Positions 49,051-58,941 of a stretch of DNA of 64,000 nt are shown here, one piece after another (position 1 is the stretch's first letter; each line of letters starts with the position of its first letter). This stretch comes from Cyanobium sp. Cruz-8D1 (GTDB taxonomy: Bacteria; Cyanobacteriota; Cyanobacteriia; PCC-6307; Cyanobiaceae). The notes under the pieces were generated by a model, which worked only from the letters and a program-made list of their open reading frames with translations, made no database searches and had not been told where the DNA came from. The position numbers and the translations under genes are program-made. The stretch spans positions 62,001-126,000 of the forward strand of contig NZ_JAGQCD010000003.1 in assembly GCF_024345975.1 (NCBI RefSeq), written 5' to 3'.

Positions 49051-51348
49051 TTGCTAGCCAGCTCCACCCCCCCTCTGCTCGGGACAGCCGCTCCAGGCTG
49101 GCTGGAGGTCTGGCTGGAAGCCGGCCGGGAGGGGCGGATCTTCACCTACGCCAACCCCGAAGCCCTCGGCATCGGCGTGGGCGACCTGGTGCGGGTCCGT
49201 CTCCAGGGGCGGCCCCACACCGGCCTGGTGGTGGCCACGGCGACGGTTTGCCCGGCGGCCATGGAGGGACGGACGATCCTGCCGCTGGAAGCGGTGCTGC
49301 AGAGCGCCGCGATCGATCCCCACTGGCAGGCCCTGCTTGAGGCGGTGGCCCGGCAATGCCACACCGGCCTGTTCCGCACCCTGAAGAGCGCCCTGCCGCC
49401 CGGCTGGCTGGGACAGGCCCGCCGGGCGCCCGCGGGCCAGGGGCGGATCCTCTGGACGGTGCGGCTCAACCCGGACACCAGCGCGGTGGCCAGGCACCCC
49501 CGCCAGCAGGAACTGGTGGACCATCTGGCCAGCCACGGGGGAGCGCGGCTGTTGCGTGATCTGGTCCAGGAGGCCGGCTTCGGACGCAGCCTGATCGGCA
49601 CGATGGAGCGCCGCGGGCTGCTCCTGAAGGAGTCCGGCCGCGGCCCGGCGCGGGCCAGCGGCGCTGGGGCCACCCCCCTGGAGCTCCCCCAGCGGGCCAG
49701 CCCAGCCCAGGCCGAGGCGATGGCGGCGATCGCCGACGCCCCACCCGGCCAGGCCCTGCTTCTGTGGGGGGTGACCGGATCCGGCAAGACCGAGGTCTAC
49801 CTGCAGGCCGCGGCCCGGGAGCTGGCGGCGGGGCGCAGCGTGCTGGTCCTGGCGCCGGAGATCGGCCTCATCCCCCAGCTGCTGGATCGCTGCCGGCGGC
49901 GCTTCGGCGTGACGGTGATTGAATATCACAGCGGCATGGGCGATGGCGAGCGGGTCGTGGCCTGGCGCCGCTGCCTCGAGGCCGCCCTGCACCAGGAGCC
50001 CTGCCTCGCCGTCGGCACCCGCTCCGCCGTCTTCCTGCCACTGGGCCACCTGGGCCTGATCGTGCTCGATGAGGAACACGACGCCTCCTACAAGCAGGAG
50101 AGCCCCATGCCCTGCTACCACGCGCGGGAGGTGGCCCGGTTGCGGGCCCACCAGACCGGGGCCAGGCTGGTGCTCGGCAGTGCCACGCCCTCGCTGGAAA
50201 CCTGGTGGCGCTGCCAGCCGGGGCCGCAGGGCCTGCCCGGCGACACCCGCCTGTTGCCGCTGCCGGAGCGCATCGGCCAGCGGCCCCTGCCGCCGGTGCG
50301 GCTGGTGGACATGCGCCAGGAGCTGGTCGACGGCCATCGCCGCCTGATCAGCCGCCCCCTGATGGCCCGGTTGGAGAAGCTGCAGGAAACGGGCGAGCAG
50401 GCCGTCGTGCTGGTGCCGCGGCGCGGCTACCGCTCCTTCCTGAGCTGCCGCAGCTGCGGCGAGGTGGTGCTCTGCCCCCACTGCGACGTGGCCCTGACCG
50501 TGCATCGCGGCGCCCGGGCCGGCGGCCAGGAGGGCCGGGAATGGCTGCGCTGTCACTGGTGCGACCACCGCCAGGAGATGGGCGACCGCTGCGGCCACTG
50601 CGGCTCCACCGCCTTCAAACCCTTCGGTGCCGGCACCCAGCGGGTGATGGAGCAGCTCGCCACGGAGCTGGAGGGCCTGCGGTTGATCCGCTTCGACCGC
50701 GACACCACCCGGGGGCGGGATGGCCATCGCCGCCTGCTGGAACGCTTCGCGGCCGGCGAGGCGGATGTGCTGGTGGGGACCCAGATGCTGGCCAAGGGCA
50801 TGGACCTGCCGGCGGTGACCCTGGCGGCGGTGCTGGCGGCCGACGGCCTGCTGCACCGGCCGGACCTGCGCGCCTCAGAACAGTGCCTGCAGCTGCTGCT
50901 GCAGCTCGCCGGCCGGGCCGGTCGGGGCGAACGCCCCGGCGAAGTGCTGGTGCAGACCTACAGCCCCAACCATCCCGTGATCCGGCACCTGGTGGACGGC
51001 CGCTATGGGGCCTTCCTGGCCGAGGAGCTGGAGCTGCGGCGCCAGGGGGGCATGGTGCCCTTCGGGCGGGCCTGCCTGCTGCGACTGGCCGGTCCCAGCG
51101 CCAGCGGCACCGCCACCGCCGCCGCCGCCCTGGCCGAAAGAATCCGCCCCGCCCTGGAGAAGGCCGGCTGGGTGCTGATCGGGCCGGCGCCAGCCCCGGT
51201 GGCCAGGGTCGCGGGCCGCAGCCGCTGGCAACTGCTGCTGCACGGCCCTGGCACTGCGGTCCTGCCCCTGCCCCCCGAAAGCGACCTGCGGCGGGCCCTG
51301 CCCCAGGGGGTCAGCCTGACGATCGATCCCGACCCGCTGGAGCTCTGA
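49051..51348 (+). CDS. priA: primosomal replication restart helicase PriA
   Basis: A 765-aa superfamily 2 helicase that reloads the replisome at stalled forks. It has an N-terminal 3'-DNA-end-binding domain, Walker A GVTGSGKT at about 240-247, and DEEH at residues 340-343. The zinc-binding cysteines (CRSCGEVVLCPHCDVAL and CHWCDHRQEMGDRCGHCGS) and helicase motifs such as VLVGTQMLAKGMD and QLAGRAGRG are clear. The start is TTG 49051 because no ATG is present at the N-terminus. Confidence 0.95.
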   Translation: MLASSTPPLLGTAAPGWLEVWLEAGREGRIFTYANPEALGIGVGDLVRVRLQGRPHTGLVVATATVCPAAMEGRTILPLEAVLQSAAIDPHWQALLEAVARQCHTGLFRTLKSALPPGWLGQARRAPAGQGRILWTVRLNPDTSAVARHPRQQELVDHLASHGGARLLRDLVQEAGFGRSLIGTMERRGLLLKESGRGPARASGAGATPLELPQRASPAQAEAMAAIADAPPGQALLLWGVTGSGKTEVYLQAAARELAAGRSVLVLAPEIGLIPQLLDRCRRRFGVTVIEYHSGMGDGERVVAWRRCLEAALHQEPCLAVGTRSAVFLPLGHLGLIVLDEEHDASYKQESPMPCYHAREVARLRAHQTGARLVLGSATPSLETWWRCQPGPQGLPGDTRLLPLPERIGQRPLPPVRLVDMRQELVDGHRRLISRPLMARLEKLQETGEQAVVLVPRRGYRSFLSCRSCGEVVLCPHCDVALTVHRGARAGGQEGREWLRCHWCDHRQEMGDRCGHCGSTAFKPFGAGTQRVMEQLATELEGLRLIRFDRDTTRGRDGHRRLLERFAAGEADVLVGTQMLAKGMDLPAVTLAAVLAADGLLHRPDLRASEQCLQLLLQLAGRAGRGERPGEVLVQTYSPNHPVIRHLVDGRYGAFLAEELELRRQGGMVPFGRACLLRLAGPSASGTATAAAALAERIRPALEKAGWVLIGPAPAPVARVAGRSRWQLLLHGPGTAVLPLPPESDLRRALPQGVSLTIDPDPLEL

Positions 51349-51372
51349 AGATTGGCGCCGGCGGCGAGGGCC

Positions 51373-52506
51373 TCAGGCCGGCAGTTCCGGCAACCCGAAG
51401 CCCAAGCGGCGGCGAGTCGCCTGCAGGGCGAGCACCAGCGGCAGGACCAGGCCCACCGCCGCCGCCCCCACCCCCAGGCCGCTCCAGCGCCAGCAGCGCA
51501 GCTCCAGCACGTTGATCTCACCGGGCTGCAGGGGCCAGACCAGCTGACGGCGGCCGCCCCGCTCGCCTGGAGGGGCAGCGGCGAGACCGCAGGGGGCCGC
51601 CTGCAGGACGGCCGCTGGCCGCACCGGGGCCAGGACGACCGCCAGATCCAGCCCAGGGATCGCCTCCAGCGGCTGCAGATCAAGCTCGAGCAGAAGGTGC
51701 TGGCGCACGCCCACCAACCAGTTGCGCTCCTCCCAGCGGACCAGCGGAGCGGCCAGGGCGACACCGCTGAGCTGGCCGGCCACCTTGAGGCTGCCGGCCA
51801 GGGCCCCAAGGGCCTGGCCGGCCGGCAACACCGGGGTGGCGAGGATCTGCTCACCACTCCCCTCCGACAACCGAAACGGACCGGGGGCAGGAATCTGGGG
51901 CCCATGCCCCTCCAGCGCCGCGGCGAACCGCTTCTGCCAGGGGCTCGGCGGGCCGCCGGAGCTGCGCAGCTGGTGGCTCACCTGCAGCCGCCCGGGCCCC
52001 TCGAAGCGCAGCTCGGTGCGCACCTCCATGCAGCCCCCCAGCAGGAAGGCCAGCAGCAGCAACACCACGACCACCACCAGCGCGAAGCCGACCGGGGCCC
52101 GGGTGGGGCCCACCGGCGGTGGCGGCGGTGGCTCGGGGCGCCGGCGCGAGCGACGGGACACACCGCCGCCGACCCCTTCGAGGGGGGTGGTGCCGGCCAG
52201 ATCCGGCAGGGTGAGCGACCAGTTGCTGGGACGGCGCAGCTCCGGGGCCTCCAGCACCATCAGCAGTGCCTTGGCCTGGGCGCGCAGCGTCGGGTCCTGG
52301 CAACGCACCAGGCCCCGGCAGCAGGCGGCGGCCTGGTCGGTGCGGCCCTGGCCCATCAGGGCGGTGGCCATCAGCAGGCGCAGCTCGGCACCGGCGGCGG
52401 TGAGCGGCGAACGCTCCTCCTGGAGGGGCTCCAGCAGCCGCAGCACCTGGCCGTACTCGCCGCGATCCAGGGCCCGCCGGGCCTCGGCCAGCGGATCCTC
52501 AGGCAT
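51373..52506 (-). CDS. DUF3153-like membrane protein with N-terminal helical repeat
   Basis: A 377-aa protein. An N-terminal TPR-like helical part (about residues 1-85) begins [21 protein letters not shown] basic/Pro-rich linker follows, then a first membrane segment with a lipobox-like end ([19 protein letters not shown]) and a beta-rich domain starting [21 protein letters not shown]-terminal membrane helix ([18 protein letters not shown]) closes it. This layout recalls DUF3153 proteins, function unknown. ATG 52506 overlaps argB by 8 bp. Confidence 0.65.
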   Translation of the reverse strand: MPEDPLAEARRALDRGEYGQVLRLLEPLQEERSPLTAAGAELRLLMATALMGQGRTDQAAACCRGLVRCQDPTLRAQAKALLMVLEAPELRRPSNWSLTLPDLAGTTPLEGVGGGVSRRSRRRPEPPPPPPVGPTRAPVGFALVVVVVLLLLAFLLGGCMEVRTELRFEGPGRLQVSHQLRSSGGPPSPWQKRFAAALEGHGPQIPAPGPFRLSEGSGEQILATPVLPAGQALGALAGSLKVAGQLSGVALAAPLVRWEERNWLVGVRQHLLLELDLQPLEAIPGLDLAVVLAPVRPAAVLQAAPCGLAAAPPGERGGRRQLVWPLQPGEINVLELRCWRWSGLGVGAAAVGLVLPLVLALQATRRRLGFGLPELPA

Positions 52507-53395
52507 GCAGCAAGCCGGGGCTGCCCACCACCATGGTGCCGATGCCGGCGTTGGTGAACACCTCCAGGAGCAGGGAATGGGCCACCCGGCCATCGATGAT
52601 GTGGGCCGCCTTCACCCCCTGGGCCAGGGCCCGGATGCAGCATTCGGTCTTGGGCGTCATCCCGCCTTCCACCACACCGTCCGTGATCAGCTGGCGGGCC
52701 TCCGAGAGGCTGAGCTGGCGGATCAGGCTGGTGGGGGCAGTGCGATCACGCAGGATGCCGGGGGTGTCGGTGAGCAGGATCAGCTTCTCCGCCTGCAGAG
52801 CCGCCGCCAGCTCCCCGGCCACGGTGTCGGCATTGATGTTGTGGGCCAGGCCCTCGGCATTGGGGGCCACGCTGGAGATCACCGGGATGTAGCCGCTGGC
52901 CAGCAGGGGCCCCAGCACCGAGGGGTCCACCCGTGCCACATCGCCCACCACGCCGAGGGTGCCATCGCCCATGGTGCGGGCCTGCACCAGGCCGCCATCG
53001 CTGCCGGAGAGGCCCACCGCCCGGCCCCCCACCCGGTTGAGGCCGTTGACGATCTGCTTGTTGACCCGACCCACCAGCACCATTTCCACCACGTCCATGG
53101 TGTCGGGGCAGGTGACCCGCAGGCCGTCCTGGAAGCGGGGCTCGATCGCCAGTCTCTGCAGCCACTGGTTGATTTCCGGCCCACCCCCGTGCACCACCAC
53201 CGGCTGGACGCCGACGCAGGCCAGCAGGGCGAGGTCGCGGAAGACCGCCTCGCGCAGGTCTTCACGCACCATGGCCGCCCCGCCGTACTTGATGACGATG
53301 CGGCGGCCGGCGAAACGCTGGATGTAGGGCAGGGCTTCACTGAGCACGGACACCCGCAGGGTGTCTTCCGAGCTGATGTGCCGATCGGGACTCAA
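52499..53395 (-). CDS. argB: N-acetylglutamate kinase
   Basis: Phosphorylates N-acetyl-L-glutamate, the regulated step of arginine synthesis; in cyanobacteria it is normally relieved from arginine inhibition by PII. The 298 aa show the AAK fold: [55 protein letters not shown], and [18 protein letters not shown]. The start is TTG 53395, overlapping the DUF2854 gene by 4 bp (TTGA). Confidence 0.95.
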   Translation of the reverse strand: MSPDRHISSEDTLRVSVLSEALPYIQRFAGRRIVIKYGGAAMVREDLREAVFRDLALLACVGVQPVVVHGGGPEINQWLQRLAIEPRFQDGLRVTCPDTMDVVEMVLVGRVNKQIVNGLNRVGGRAVGLSGSDGGLVQARTMGDGTLGVVGDVARVDPSVLGPLLASGYIPVISSVAPNAEGLAHNINADTVAGELAAALQAEKLILLTDTPGILRDRTAPTSLIRQLSLSEARQLITDGVVEGGMTPKTECCIRALAQGVKAAHIIDGRVAHSLLLEVFTNAGIGTMVVGSPGLLHA

Positions 53396-53967
53396 GGGAC
53401 GGGGGCGGCGAGGGGCGGGTCGGAGGAAGCGGGTGCCGGCAGCAGGCTCAGCTTCAGGCGGCCAGGGCCAGCCTGTTGCAGATCAGCGGTGAGGCCGGGA
53501 CCGAAGAAGCGGCCCAGCCGCTCCTGGCGATCCTGCCAGCGCTGGAACGGCACCCCCTCGCAGTCGATCGTGAAGCGCAGCCCATAACCGCCGTCGTGGT
53601 CGAGCTCCTCAACGGCCAGCAGCTGGGGAGGGGAATCCTCATCCCAGAGCTTGAGGGCTTCGAGGGAACTTTCCAGGTGGGCCTTCTGGCCGTAGCGCCA
53701 GCGGGTGACGTCGGCCAGGAGTTTGCGCAGCGGCTCGTTCTCAGGCAACTGACGCAGATCACGCAGCTGGGCCGCGGGGGTGAGGCGCTCGGCGGGAGGC
53801 AACTCGGAGGACTTCAGGGCCAGCCCCCCCAGCAGGATCGGCACGCCATAAAACACACCGGCCAGGCTGATGTTGGGGCTGTCGGTTGCGTAGGCGATCG
53901 AACCGATCACGGTGAGGACGGCACCAGCCACGGTCACCAGACTGCCGGGGGAGAGAAACGCTTGCAT
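53392..53967 (-). CDS. DUF2854-like membrane protein
   Basis: A 191-aa protein with two N-terminal membrane helices ([34 protein letters not shown]) and a soluble domain after about residue 55 ([21 protein letters not shown]). This form is shared with DUF2854 proteins of cyanobacteria and plants, function unknown. ATG 53967 is preferred over the longer upstream frame. It is the first gene of the DUF2854-argB-DUF3153 set and divergent from the small gene at 54021. Confidence 0.75.
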   Translation of the reverse strand: MQAFLSPGSLVTVAGAVLTVIGSIAYATDSPNISLAGVFYGVPILLGGLALKSSELPPAERLTPAAQLRDLRQLPENEPLRKLLADVTRWRYGQKAHLESSLEALKLWDEDSPPQLLAVEELDHDGGYGLRFTIDCEGVPFQRWQDRQERLGRFFGPGLTADLQQAGPGRLKLSLLPAPASSDPPLAAPVP

Positions 53968-54020
53968 CCCCCCATTGTCCAGCAGCGGGGGCCAGGATGG
54001 GGCGCCGCCCCGCCAGCTCC

Positions 54021-54272
54021 ATGGCCAGCCAGCCCAACAGCCAGCCCGATCTCTCCAGCGCCAGTCCGGAGGATCCCGGCACAGCCGCCGACACTCCCTG
54101 GAGCGCGGTGGAAGCCCCTTCAACGGCCGAACTGCTCTGCCAGCTGGGCGAAGACCGGCTCTGGCTGCTGCGCCAGCTCGACAGCGGCCGCTGGGGCCAG
54201 TGGCGGCTCGATCTCGCGGCCCTGGAGCGGGAACTGGGTCAGCTGATCGACCAGGCCGGCGAACGGCTCTGA
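54021..54272 (+). CDS. small hypothetical protein
   Basis: An 83-aa soluble protein. The first 35 residues are Ser/Pro-rich and probably disordered; the rest is a helix pair around ELLCQLGEDRLWLLRQLDSG and LDLAALERELGQLIDQAG. The frame opens at 53997, but ATG 54021 is a natural start. It has no domain I recognise. It lies in convergence with ssb, 25 bp apart, and looks like a lineage-conserved small protein. Confidence 0.5.
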   Translation: MASQPNSQPDLSSASPEDPGTAADTPWSAVEAPSTAELLCQLGEDRLWLLRQLDSGRWGQWRLDLAALERELGQLIDQAGERL

Positions 54273-54297
54273 GCCAGGACCCGACTCAGAAGGGGAC

Positions 54298-54825
54298 TCA
54301 GAAGGGAATGTCGTCGTCGTCGCCCAGGGGCACCAGCGGGGAGGTGTCCCACACGGGCGCCGCCGCCTCGACCGGCGCGGCGCTGGCGGGGCGCGTTGGG
54401 GCCGGAGCCGGGGCCCGGCGGGGCGCCGGTGTCGCGGCCGGGCCAGCGGCAGCGGGACGGGGCGCCGGCTGGGGGGCAGGGGCTGGTGGAGCCTGGTTCT
54501 GGGCCTGGGGGACGGCCGCGCCGGGGCTGAGGGGATGGAGCCGCGCCAGGGTGAACTCGACCCGCTTCTCCTTGGTCCCGTCCTGCCGGGTAACGGTGTT
54601 CATGCGCAGCCGCCCCTCAAGGACGAGCCGCTGACCCACCTGAACCCTGTTCTGCAGATCCTGGGCGAGATTGCCCCAGCCCACCACCTTCAGCTGACCC
54701 GGCGGATCATCGGGCCGCAGGCCCTCGATCTGCACGGCCATTTCGGCCACCGGCGTCTGGTTGTCCTGGGTGTAACGCACCTGGGGCGCCTCCAGGACCT
54801 CCACCTCCAGCAAGCAGTGATTCAC
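54298..54825 (-). CDS. ssb: single-stranded DNA-binding protein
   Basis: A 175-aa SSB. The OB-fold covers residues 1-100 (LLEVEVLEAPQVRY; VGWGNLAQDLQNRVQVGQRL). A long Pro/Ala linker follows (about 105-160), and the conserved acidic tip ends DDDDIPF, which binds replication and repair partners such as PriA. The N-terminus begins MNHCLLEVEV. It is a cyanobacterial-style SSB with an extended linker. It is divergent from cobK. Confidence 0.92.
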   Translation of the reverse strand: MNHCLLEVEVLEAPQVRYTQDNQTPVAEMAVQIEGLRPDDPPGQLKVVGWGNLAQDLQNRVQVGQRLVLEGRLRMNTVTRQDGTKEKRVEFTLARLHPLSPGAAVPQAQNQAPPAPAPQPAPRPAAAGPAATPAPRRAPAPAPTRPASAAPVEAAAPVWDTSPLVPLGDDDDIPF

Positions 54826-54839
54826 GCCAGGACCAACGG

Positions 54840-55724
54840 ATGGAAGGGCCCATCCTGATGCATCCTCCCCACGGGATCGAGGTCGGTCCGCCCGGTCGCT
54901 CCGGCGGCTCCTCAGACCGCGACGGGGGCAATGGCTGCGGCAGGGTCTGGCTGATCGCCGGTACGGGGGAAGGGCCGCCCCTGGCCCAGAGGCTCCTGGC
55001 CAGCGGCTGGCGCCTGAAGGTGTCGGTGGTGAGCCGGGCCGCCGCCCTGGCCTACGGCGCCCACCCCAACCAGGAGCTGGCCGTGGGGGCCATCGGCGGC
55101 CCGCAGGGGCCGGAGGCAGGGATCGCCACCGCCCTGGGCGAAGCCCGACGCCGGGGGGAGCCCTACACCTGGGTGATTGACGCCACCCACCCCTTCGCCA
55201 TCCGCATCAGCGCCGCCCTCGCCCACACCTGCGCCGCCCTGGGGCAGCCCCTGCTGCGATTGCAGCGACCCGATCTCAACGCGGCGGGCGCGCTGGTGCT
55301 GGGCGATCTGGCCAGCCTCGGCGCCCACTGCCGGCCGGGCGAGCGGTTGCTGCTGGCGATCGGCGCCCGCCGCCTCGGCGACGCCGTGGTGGCGGCGCCG
55401 GCGGCCCTGCATCACGCCCGCCTGCTGCCCCATGGCGAGGCCCTGGCGCTGGCCCTGGCCGCCGGACTGGCGCCGGAGCGGCTGGCCCCGCTGCGGCCCA
55501 GCAGCGATGGCCGCGTCGAGCGGGCCCTCTGCCGCCACTGGGGCATCGAAGCGGTGCTCTGCCGCCGCTCCGGCGGCGCCAACGAAGCCCAGTGGCATCG
55601 GATCTGCGCCGATCTGGGGCTGCGCCTGCTGCTGCTGGAGCGCCCCCCGGAGCCCGGCCAGGCCCAAGCCCTGCCGCTGCAGGAGTTGCTGCAACGGCTG
55701 GGCCAGAGTGGTCCCCATGCCTGA
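54840..55724 (+). CDS. cobK: precorrin-6A reductase-like protein
   Basis: About 294 aa, in the cobalamin (corrin) pathway, reducing precorrin-6A. The N-terminus has a Gly-rich extension, then VWLIAGTGEGPPLAQRLLASG, a nucleotide-binding-like motif typical of CobK/CbiJ. WVIDATHPFAIRISAALAHTC and LLAIGARRL also match the family. The start is ATG 54840; the first 35 residues may be non-native and ATG 54858 is possible. It is coupled to cutA, whose ATG lies 8 bp inside its end. Confidence 0.85.
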   Translation: MEGPILMHPPHGIEVGPPGRSGGSSDRDGGNGCGRVWLIAGTGEGPPLAQRLLASGWRLKVSVVSRAAALAYGAHPNQELAVGAIGGPQGPEAGIATALGEARRRGEPYTWVIDATHPFAIRISAALAHTCAALGQPLLRLQRPDLNAAGALVLGDLASLGAHCRPGERLLLAIGARRLGDAVVAAPAALHHARLLPHGEALALALAAGLAPERLAPLRPSSDGRVERALCRHWGIEAVLCRRSGGANEAQWHRICADLGLRLLLLERPPEPGQAQALPLQELLQRLGQSGPHA

Positions 55725-56106
55725 GTGCGACCCCATCCCCCTGGCCCTGGTGCTGACCACCGAAGCCGACCGGGAGCGGGCCGAGGCCCTGGCCCTGGCG
55801 CTGCTGGAACGGGGTCTGGTGGCCTGCGCCAGCCTGCATCCGGTGCTGTCGCTGTACCGCTGGCAGGGGCAACTGGAGCGCAGCGAGGAGGTGCAGCTGC
55901 TGCTCAAGACGAGCCCCGAGCGGCTGGAGGCGCTGCGCCGCACCCTGGGGCAGCTGCACAGCTACGACACACCCGAATGGATCCATTGGCAGGCCAGCAG
56001 CGAGGGCCCCTATGGCCACTGGTTGCTGCAGCAGCTGCCGCTCAGCCCAGGTGGCGGGCCACCAGCTCCGGCAGGGACGCCTGGGGGCGTGGACCCAGCT
56101 GGGTGA
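55717..56106 (+). CDS. cutA: CutA-like divalent-cation tolerance protein
   Basis: A small trimeric-type protein of 129 aa, often linked to copper or other metal tolerance but with no agreed activity. Core motifs are LVLTTEADRERAEALALALLERGLVACASL and the LYRWQGQLERSEEVQLLLKTS segment with the conserved Trp. A C-terminal Pro/Gly tail (after QLPLSPG) runs over the end of the kinase gene on the other strand, overlapping it by 65 bp. It overlaps cobK by 8 bp. Confidence 0.88.
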   Translation: MPECDPIPLALVLTTEADRERAEALALALLERGLVACASLHPVLSLYRWQGQLERSEEVQLLLKTSPERLEALRRTLGQLHSYDTPEWIHWQASSEGPYGHWLLQQLPLSPGGGPPAPAGTPGGVDPAG

Positions 56107-57040
56107 CCACCTGGCCGGCGCAGAGCGAACCGAGCTGACCGCAGCGCTCCAGGCTCTCGCCCCTGGTGTGGCCGTAGAGGAAGCCGGCGGCATAGAGGTC
56201 GCCGGCGCCGGTGGTATCCACCAGGGGGCCGAGCTGGAACGGCTCGATCGCCAGGGTGGTGTCCCCGCTCAATAGCAGGGACCCCCGCTCGCTGCGGGTG
56301 AGGGCCGCCAGCTTGCAGCGGCCCCGCACCTGATCAGCGGCCGCTTCGAAGCTGTCGGTCTCGTAGAGGGAGGTGATCTCGGTCTCGTTGGCGAAGAGCA
56401 CATCGACGTGACCATCGACCAGCTCCTGGAAGCTCTGGCGATGACGCTCCACACAGAAGGCATCGGAGAGGGAGAGGGCCACCTCGCCGCCACTGGCACG
56501 CATCACCTCGGCGGCGGCGATGAAGGCACGCTTGGCCTCCTCGCTGTCCCAGAGGTAGCCCTCCAGGTACAACACCTTGGCCTGGCGCACCATGTCCAGA
56601 TCGAGGTCGGCGGGATCCAGGCCCACCGACGCCCCCAGGTAGGTGCACATGGTGCGCTGGGCATCGGGGGTGACCAGGATCAGGCAGCGGGCAGTGGAGG
56701 GTCCGCTGCTGGCGGGGGGCGTCTCGAAGCGAGCCCCCACGGCCCGGATGTCGTGGGCGAAGATCGCCCCGAGCTGGTCGTCCCTGACCCGGCCGATGAA
56801 CCCGGCCTGTCCGCCCAACTGGGCGATGCCGGCCAGGGTGTTGGCCGCCGAACCGCCGGAGGTCTCGAGCCCGGCGCCGACGCTGGCGTAGAGCCGCTCG
56901 GCCTGGGATTCGTCGACCAGGGCCATGGTGCCCTTGGTGAGGTCGTGGGCCTCAAGGAAGGCGTCATCGGCCTGAACGAGGACATCGACGATGGCATTGC
57001 CGATGCCGACGACGTCAAAGCGCTTGGCGGGGCTGATCAA
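56042..57040 (-). CDS. PfkB-family carbohydrate/adenosine kinase
   Basis: A 332-aa PfkB/ribokinase-fold kinase resembling adenosine kinases (VVGIGNAIVDVLVQADD at the N-terminus; SGGSAANTLAGIAQLGG; anion-hole motif DTTGAGDLYAAGFLYG). It is located directly after purA in the same direction, consistent with a purine-salvage role, but a sugar kinase cannot be excluded. The start chosen is TTG 57040, which gives the usual length; there is no purine-rich ribosome-binding sequence before it. Confidence 0.85.
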   Translation of the reverse strand: MISPAKRFDVVGIGNAIVDVLVQADDAFLEAHDLTKGTMALVDESQAERLYASVGAGLETSGGSAANTLAGIAQLGGQAGFIGRVRDDQLGAIFAHDIRAVGARFETPPASSGPSTARCLILVTPDAQRTMCTYLGASVGLDPADLDLDMVRQAKVLYLEGYLWDSEEAKRAFIAAAEVMRASGGEVALSLSDAFCVERHRQSFQELVDGHVDVLFANETEITSLYETDSFEAAADQVRGRCKLAALTRSERGSLLLSGDTTLAIEPFQLGPLVDTTGAGDLYAAGFLYGHTRGESLERCGQLGSLCAGQVVTQLGPRPQASLPELVARHLG

Positions 57041-57093
57041 GGGGAAGGGGAGGGGGGCTGGGGAAGAGGGGATGGGGAAGCGGCTGCTGGGGC

Positions 57094-58413
57094 TCAGACG
57101 CTGAGCAAGGCCCGCTTGGGGCCGTGGATCGGATCCTCGACCACGATCGTCTGATCCCGCTTGGCACCGAGGGAGACGATGGCGATCGGGACCTCCATCA
57201 ACTCGGCCAGGAAGCGCAGGTAGGCCATGGCCGTGGGGGGCAGATCCTCCAGGGCACGGCACTCGGCCGTGGAGCACTGCCAGCCCGGCAGAGTCTTGAA
57301 CACGGGACGGCAGCGGGCGAATTCGTCCGAGCTGCTGGGGAAGTAATCGATGCGGCTGCCGTCGAGTTCGTAGGCCACGCACACCTGGATTTCGTCCAGC
57401 TCATCGAGCACGTCAAGTTTGGTGATCGCCAGGCAGTCGAGGCCGTTCACCTGCACCGCATAACGGCCGATGACCCCGTCGAACCAACCACAACGCCGAC
57501 GGCGGCCGGTGGTGGTGCCGAATTCACCGCCGCGGTCGCAGAGGTGGTCGTTGAGGCTGCCCTCCAGTTCGGTGGGGAAGGGGCCTTCGCCCACTCGGGT
57601 GGTGTAGGCCTTGGCCACGCCGATCACCCGGTCGATCAGGGTGGGGCCCACGCCGGCGCCGATGCAGGCGCCCCCCGACACGGGATTGGAGGAGGTGACG
57701 TAGGGGTAGGTGCCGTGGTCGAGATCCAGCAGGGTGCCCTGGGCGCCCTCGAACAGGATGTTCTTGCGGGCCCGGGCCGCCTCGTGGATGGTGCGGGTGC
57801 AATCCACCACGTGGGGGGCCAGCCGGCGTCCGTAGGCGGCGTACTCCTCGATCACCGCGTCCGCATCCAGGGCAGGGAGGCCATAGACCTTTTCGAGCAG
57901 GTCGTTCTTCTCGGCCAGGGGACCGAGCAACCGATCGCGCAGACAGTCCGGATCGAGCAGGTCGATCACCCGGATGCCGTTGCGCTGGGATTTGTCGGCA
58001 TAGGTGGGACCGATGCCCCGCCCCGTCGTGCCGATGCGGCGATCACCCCGGCGCTGCTCCATCGCCAGATCGAGCAGCCGGTGGTACGGCATCGTCACGT
58101 GGGCTGTGGAGGCCAGCTTCAGCCCGGAGACATCGATCTCCAGTTCCAGCAGGGTGTCGATCTCGCCCAGCATCACCTTGGGATCGACCACCGTGCCGGA
58201 ACCGATCAGGCAGATGGTGTCCGGATAGAGGATCCCGGAGGGGATCAGGTGCAGCTTGAGGATCCGATCCTCAACGACGATGGTGTGCCCGGCGTTGACA
58301 CCGCCCTGATAGCGGACCACGACATCGGCGGACCGACTCAGCAGATCGGTGATCTTGCCTTTCCCTTCGTCACCCCATTGCGCACCGATGACGACAACAT
58401 TGGCCAAGGACAC
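57094..58413 (-). CDS. purA: adenylosuccinate synthetase
   Basis: GTP-dependent conversion of IMP and aspartate to adenylosuccinate in AMP synthesis; 439 aa. The first motif [21 protein letters not shown], the catalytic His region [29 protein letters not shown] and [17 protein letters not shown] are all present. The start is GTG 58413. It is in line with psb27 upstream and the PfkB kinase downstream. Confidence 0.97.
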   Translation of the reverse strand: MSLANVVVIGAQWGDEGKGKITDLLSRSADVVVRYQGGVNAGHTIVVEDRILKLHLIPSGILYPDTICLIGSGTVVDPKVMLGEIDTLLELEIDVSGLKLASTAHVTMPYHRLLDLAMEQRRGDRRIGTTGRGIGPTYADKSQRNGIRVIDLLDPDCLRDRLLGPLAEKNDLLEKVYGLPALDADAVIEEYAAYGRRLAPHVVDCTRTIHEAARARKNILFEGAQGTLLDLDHGTYPYVTSSNPVSGGACIGAGVGPTLIDRVIGVAKAYTTRVGEGPFPTELEGSLNDHLCDRGGEFGTTTGRRRRCGWFDGVIGRYAVQVNGLDCLAITKLDVLDELDEIQVCVAYELDGSRIDYFPSSSDEFARCRPVFKTLPGWQCSTAECRALEDLPPTAMAYLRFLAELMEVPIAIVSLGAKRDQTIVVEDPIHGPKRALLSV

Positions 58414-58481
58414 AGCGGCCCGTAGCCGCTTCTAAGCACAAGGGGAGAGCTTCTCAGATCGGGGTCCCCTTCGTCAAAGGT

Positions 58482-58895
58482 TCAGGCCCCACGCACCGCG
58501 GACGCCTCGGCTTTCTTGAGCTCCTTCTCCAGCCGGCTGCGCAGCGCCTCGGGCAGGGGGCGGTTGGCGTAGCCGGCGTAGTGGGCCGCCAGGGAATTCA
58601 CCGCGGTCTGCATGGTGGTGAAGGAAGCCAGGCTGTGGATGTCCTGACGGGGGCGGTAGAGGGCGGTGTAGCCATTGATCAGCTGACGGGCCTGCAGCTC
58701 CGCCTCCTGGTGGGCGGGATCCTCCTGGGGCAGGGCAATGGTGGTCAGCAGGGTCTGGGCCACGCTGACGGTGTCATCGACGTAGTTACCGCTGAGGCCG
58801 GCGGTGGCCTGGCTGCAACCGCTCAGTCCGAGACAGAGACACAGGCCGAGGGCCAGAAGGGGACGGAGCAGGCTGCGGCGCAGAAAGGCGACCAA
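58482..58895 (-). CDS. psb27: photosystem II assembly protein Psb27
   Basis: Lumenal lipoprotein that binds CP43 and stabilises PSII during assembly and repair. The 137-aa product from TTG 58895 has a hydrophobic signal ending in a lipobox LGLSGC, followed by a four-helix domain of about 110 aa containing SGNYVDDTVSVAQTLLTTI, TALYRPRQDIHSLASF and the C-terminal RLEKELKKAEASAVRG. A longer frame begins at 58967 but overlaps proS by 26 bp and adds low-quality sequence. Confidence 0.92.
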   Translation of the reverse strand: MVAFLRRSLLRPLLALGLCLCLGLSGCSQATAGLSGNYVDDTVSVAQTLLTTIALPQEDPAHQEAELQARQLINGYTALYRPRQDIHSLASFTTMQTAVNSLAAHYAGYANRPLPEALRSRLEKELKKAEASAVRGA

Positions 58896-58941
58896 GGGAG
58901 GAACGGCGTCTGCCGAAATCCTACGGGGATGCACCCGGGAG

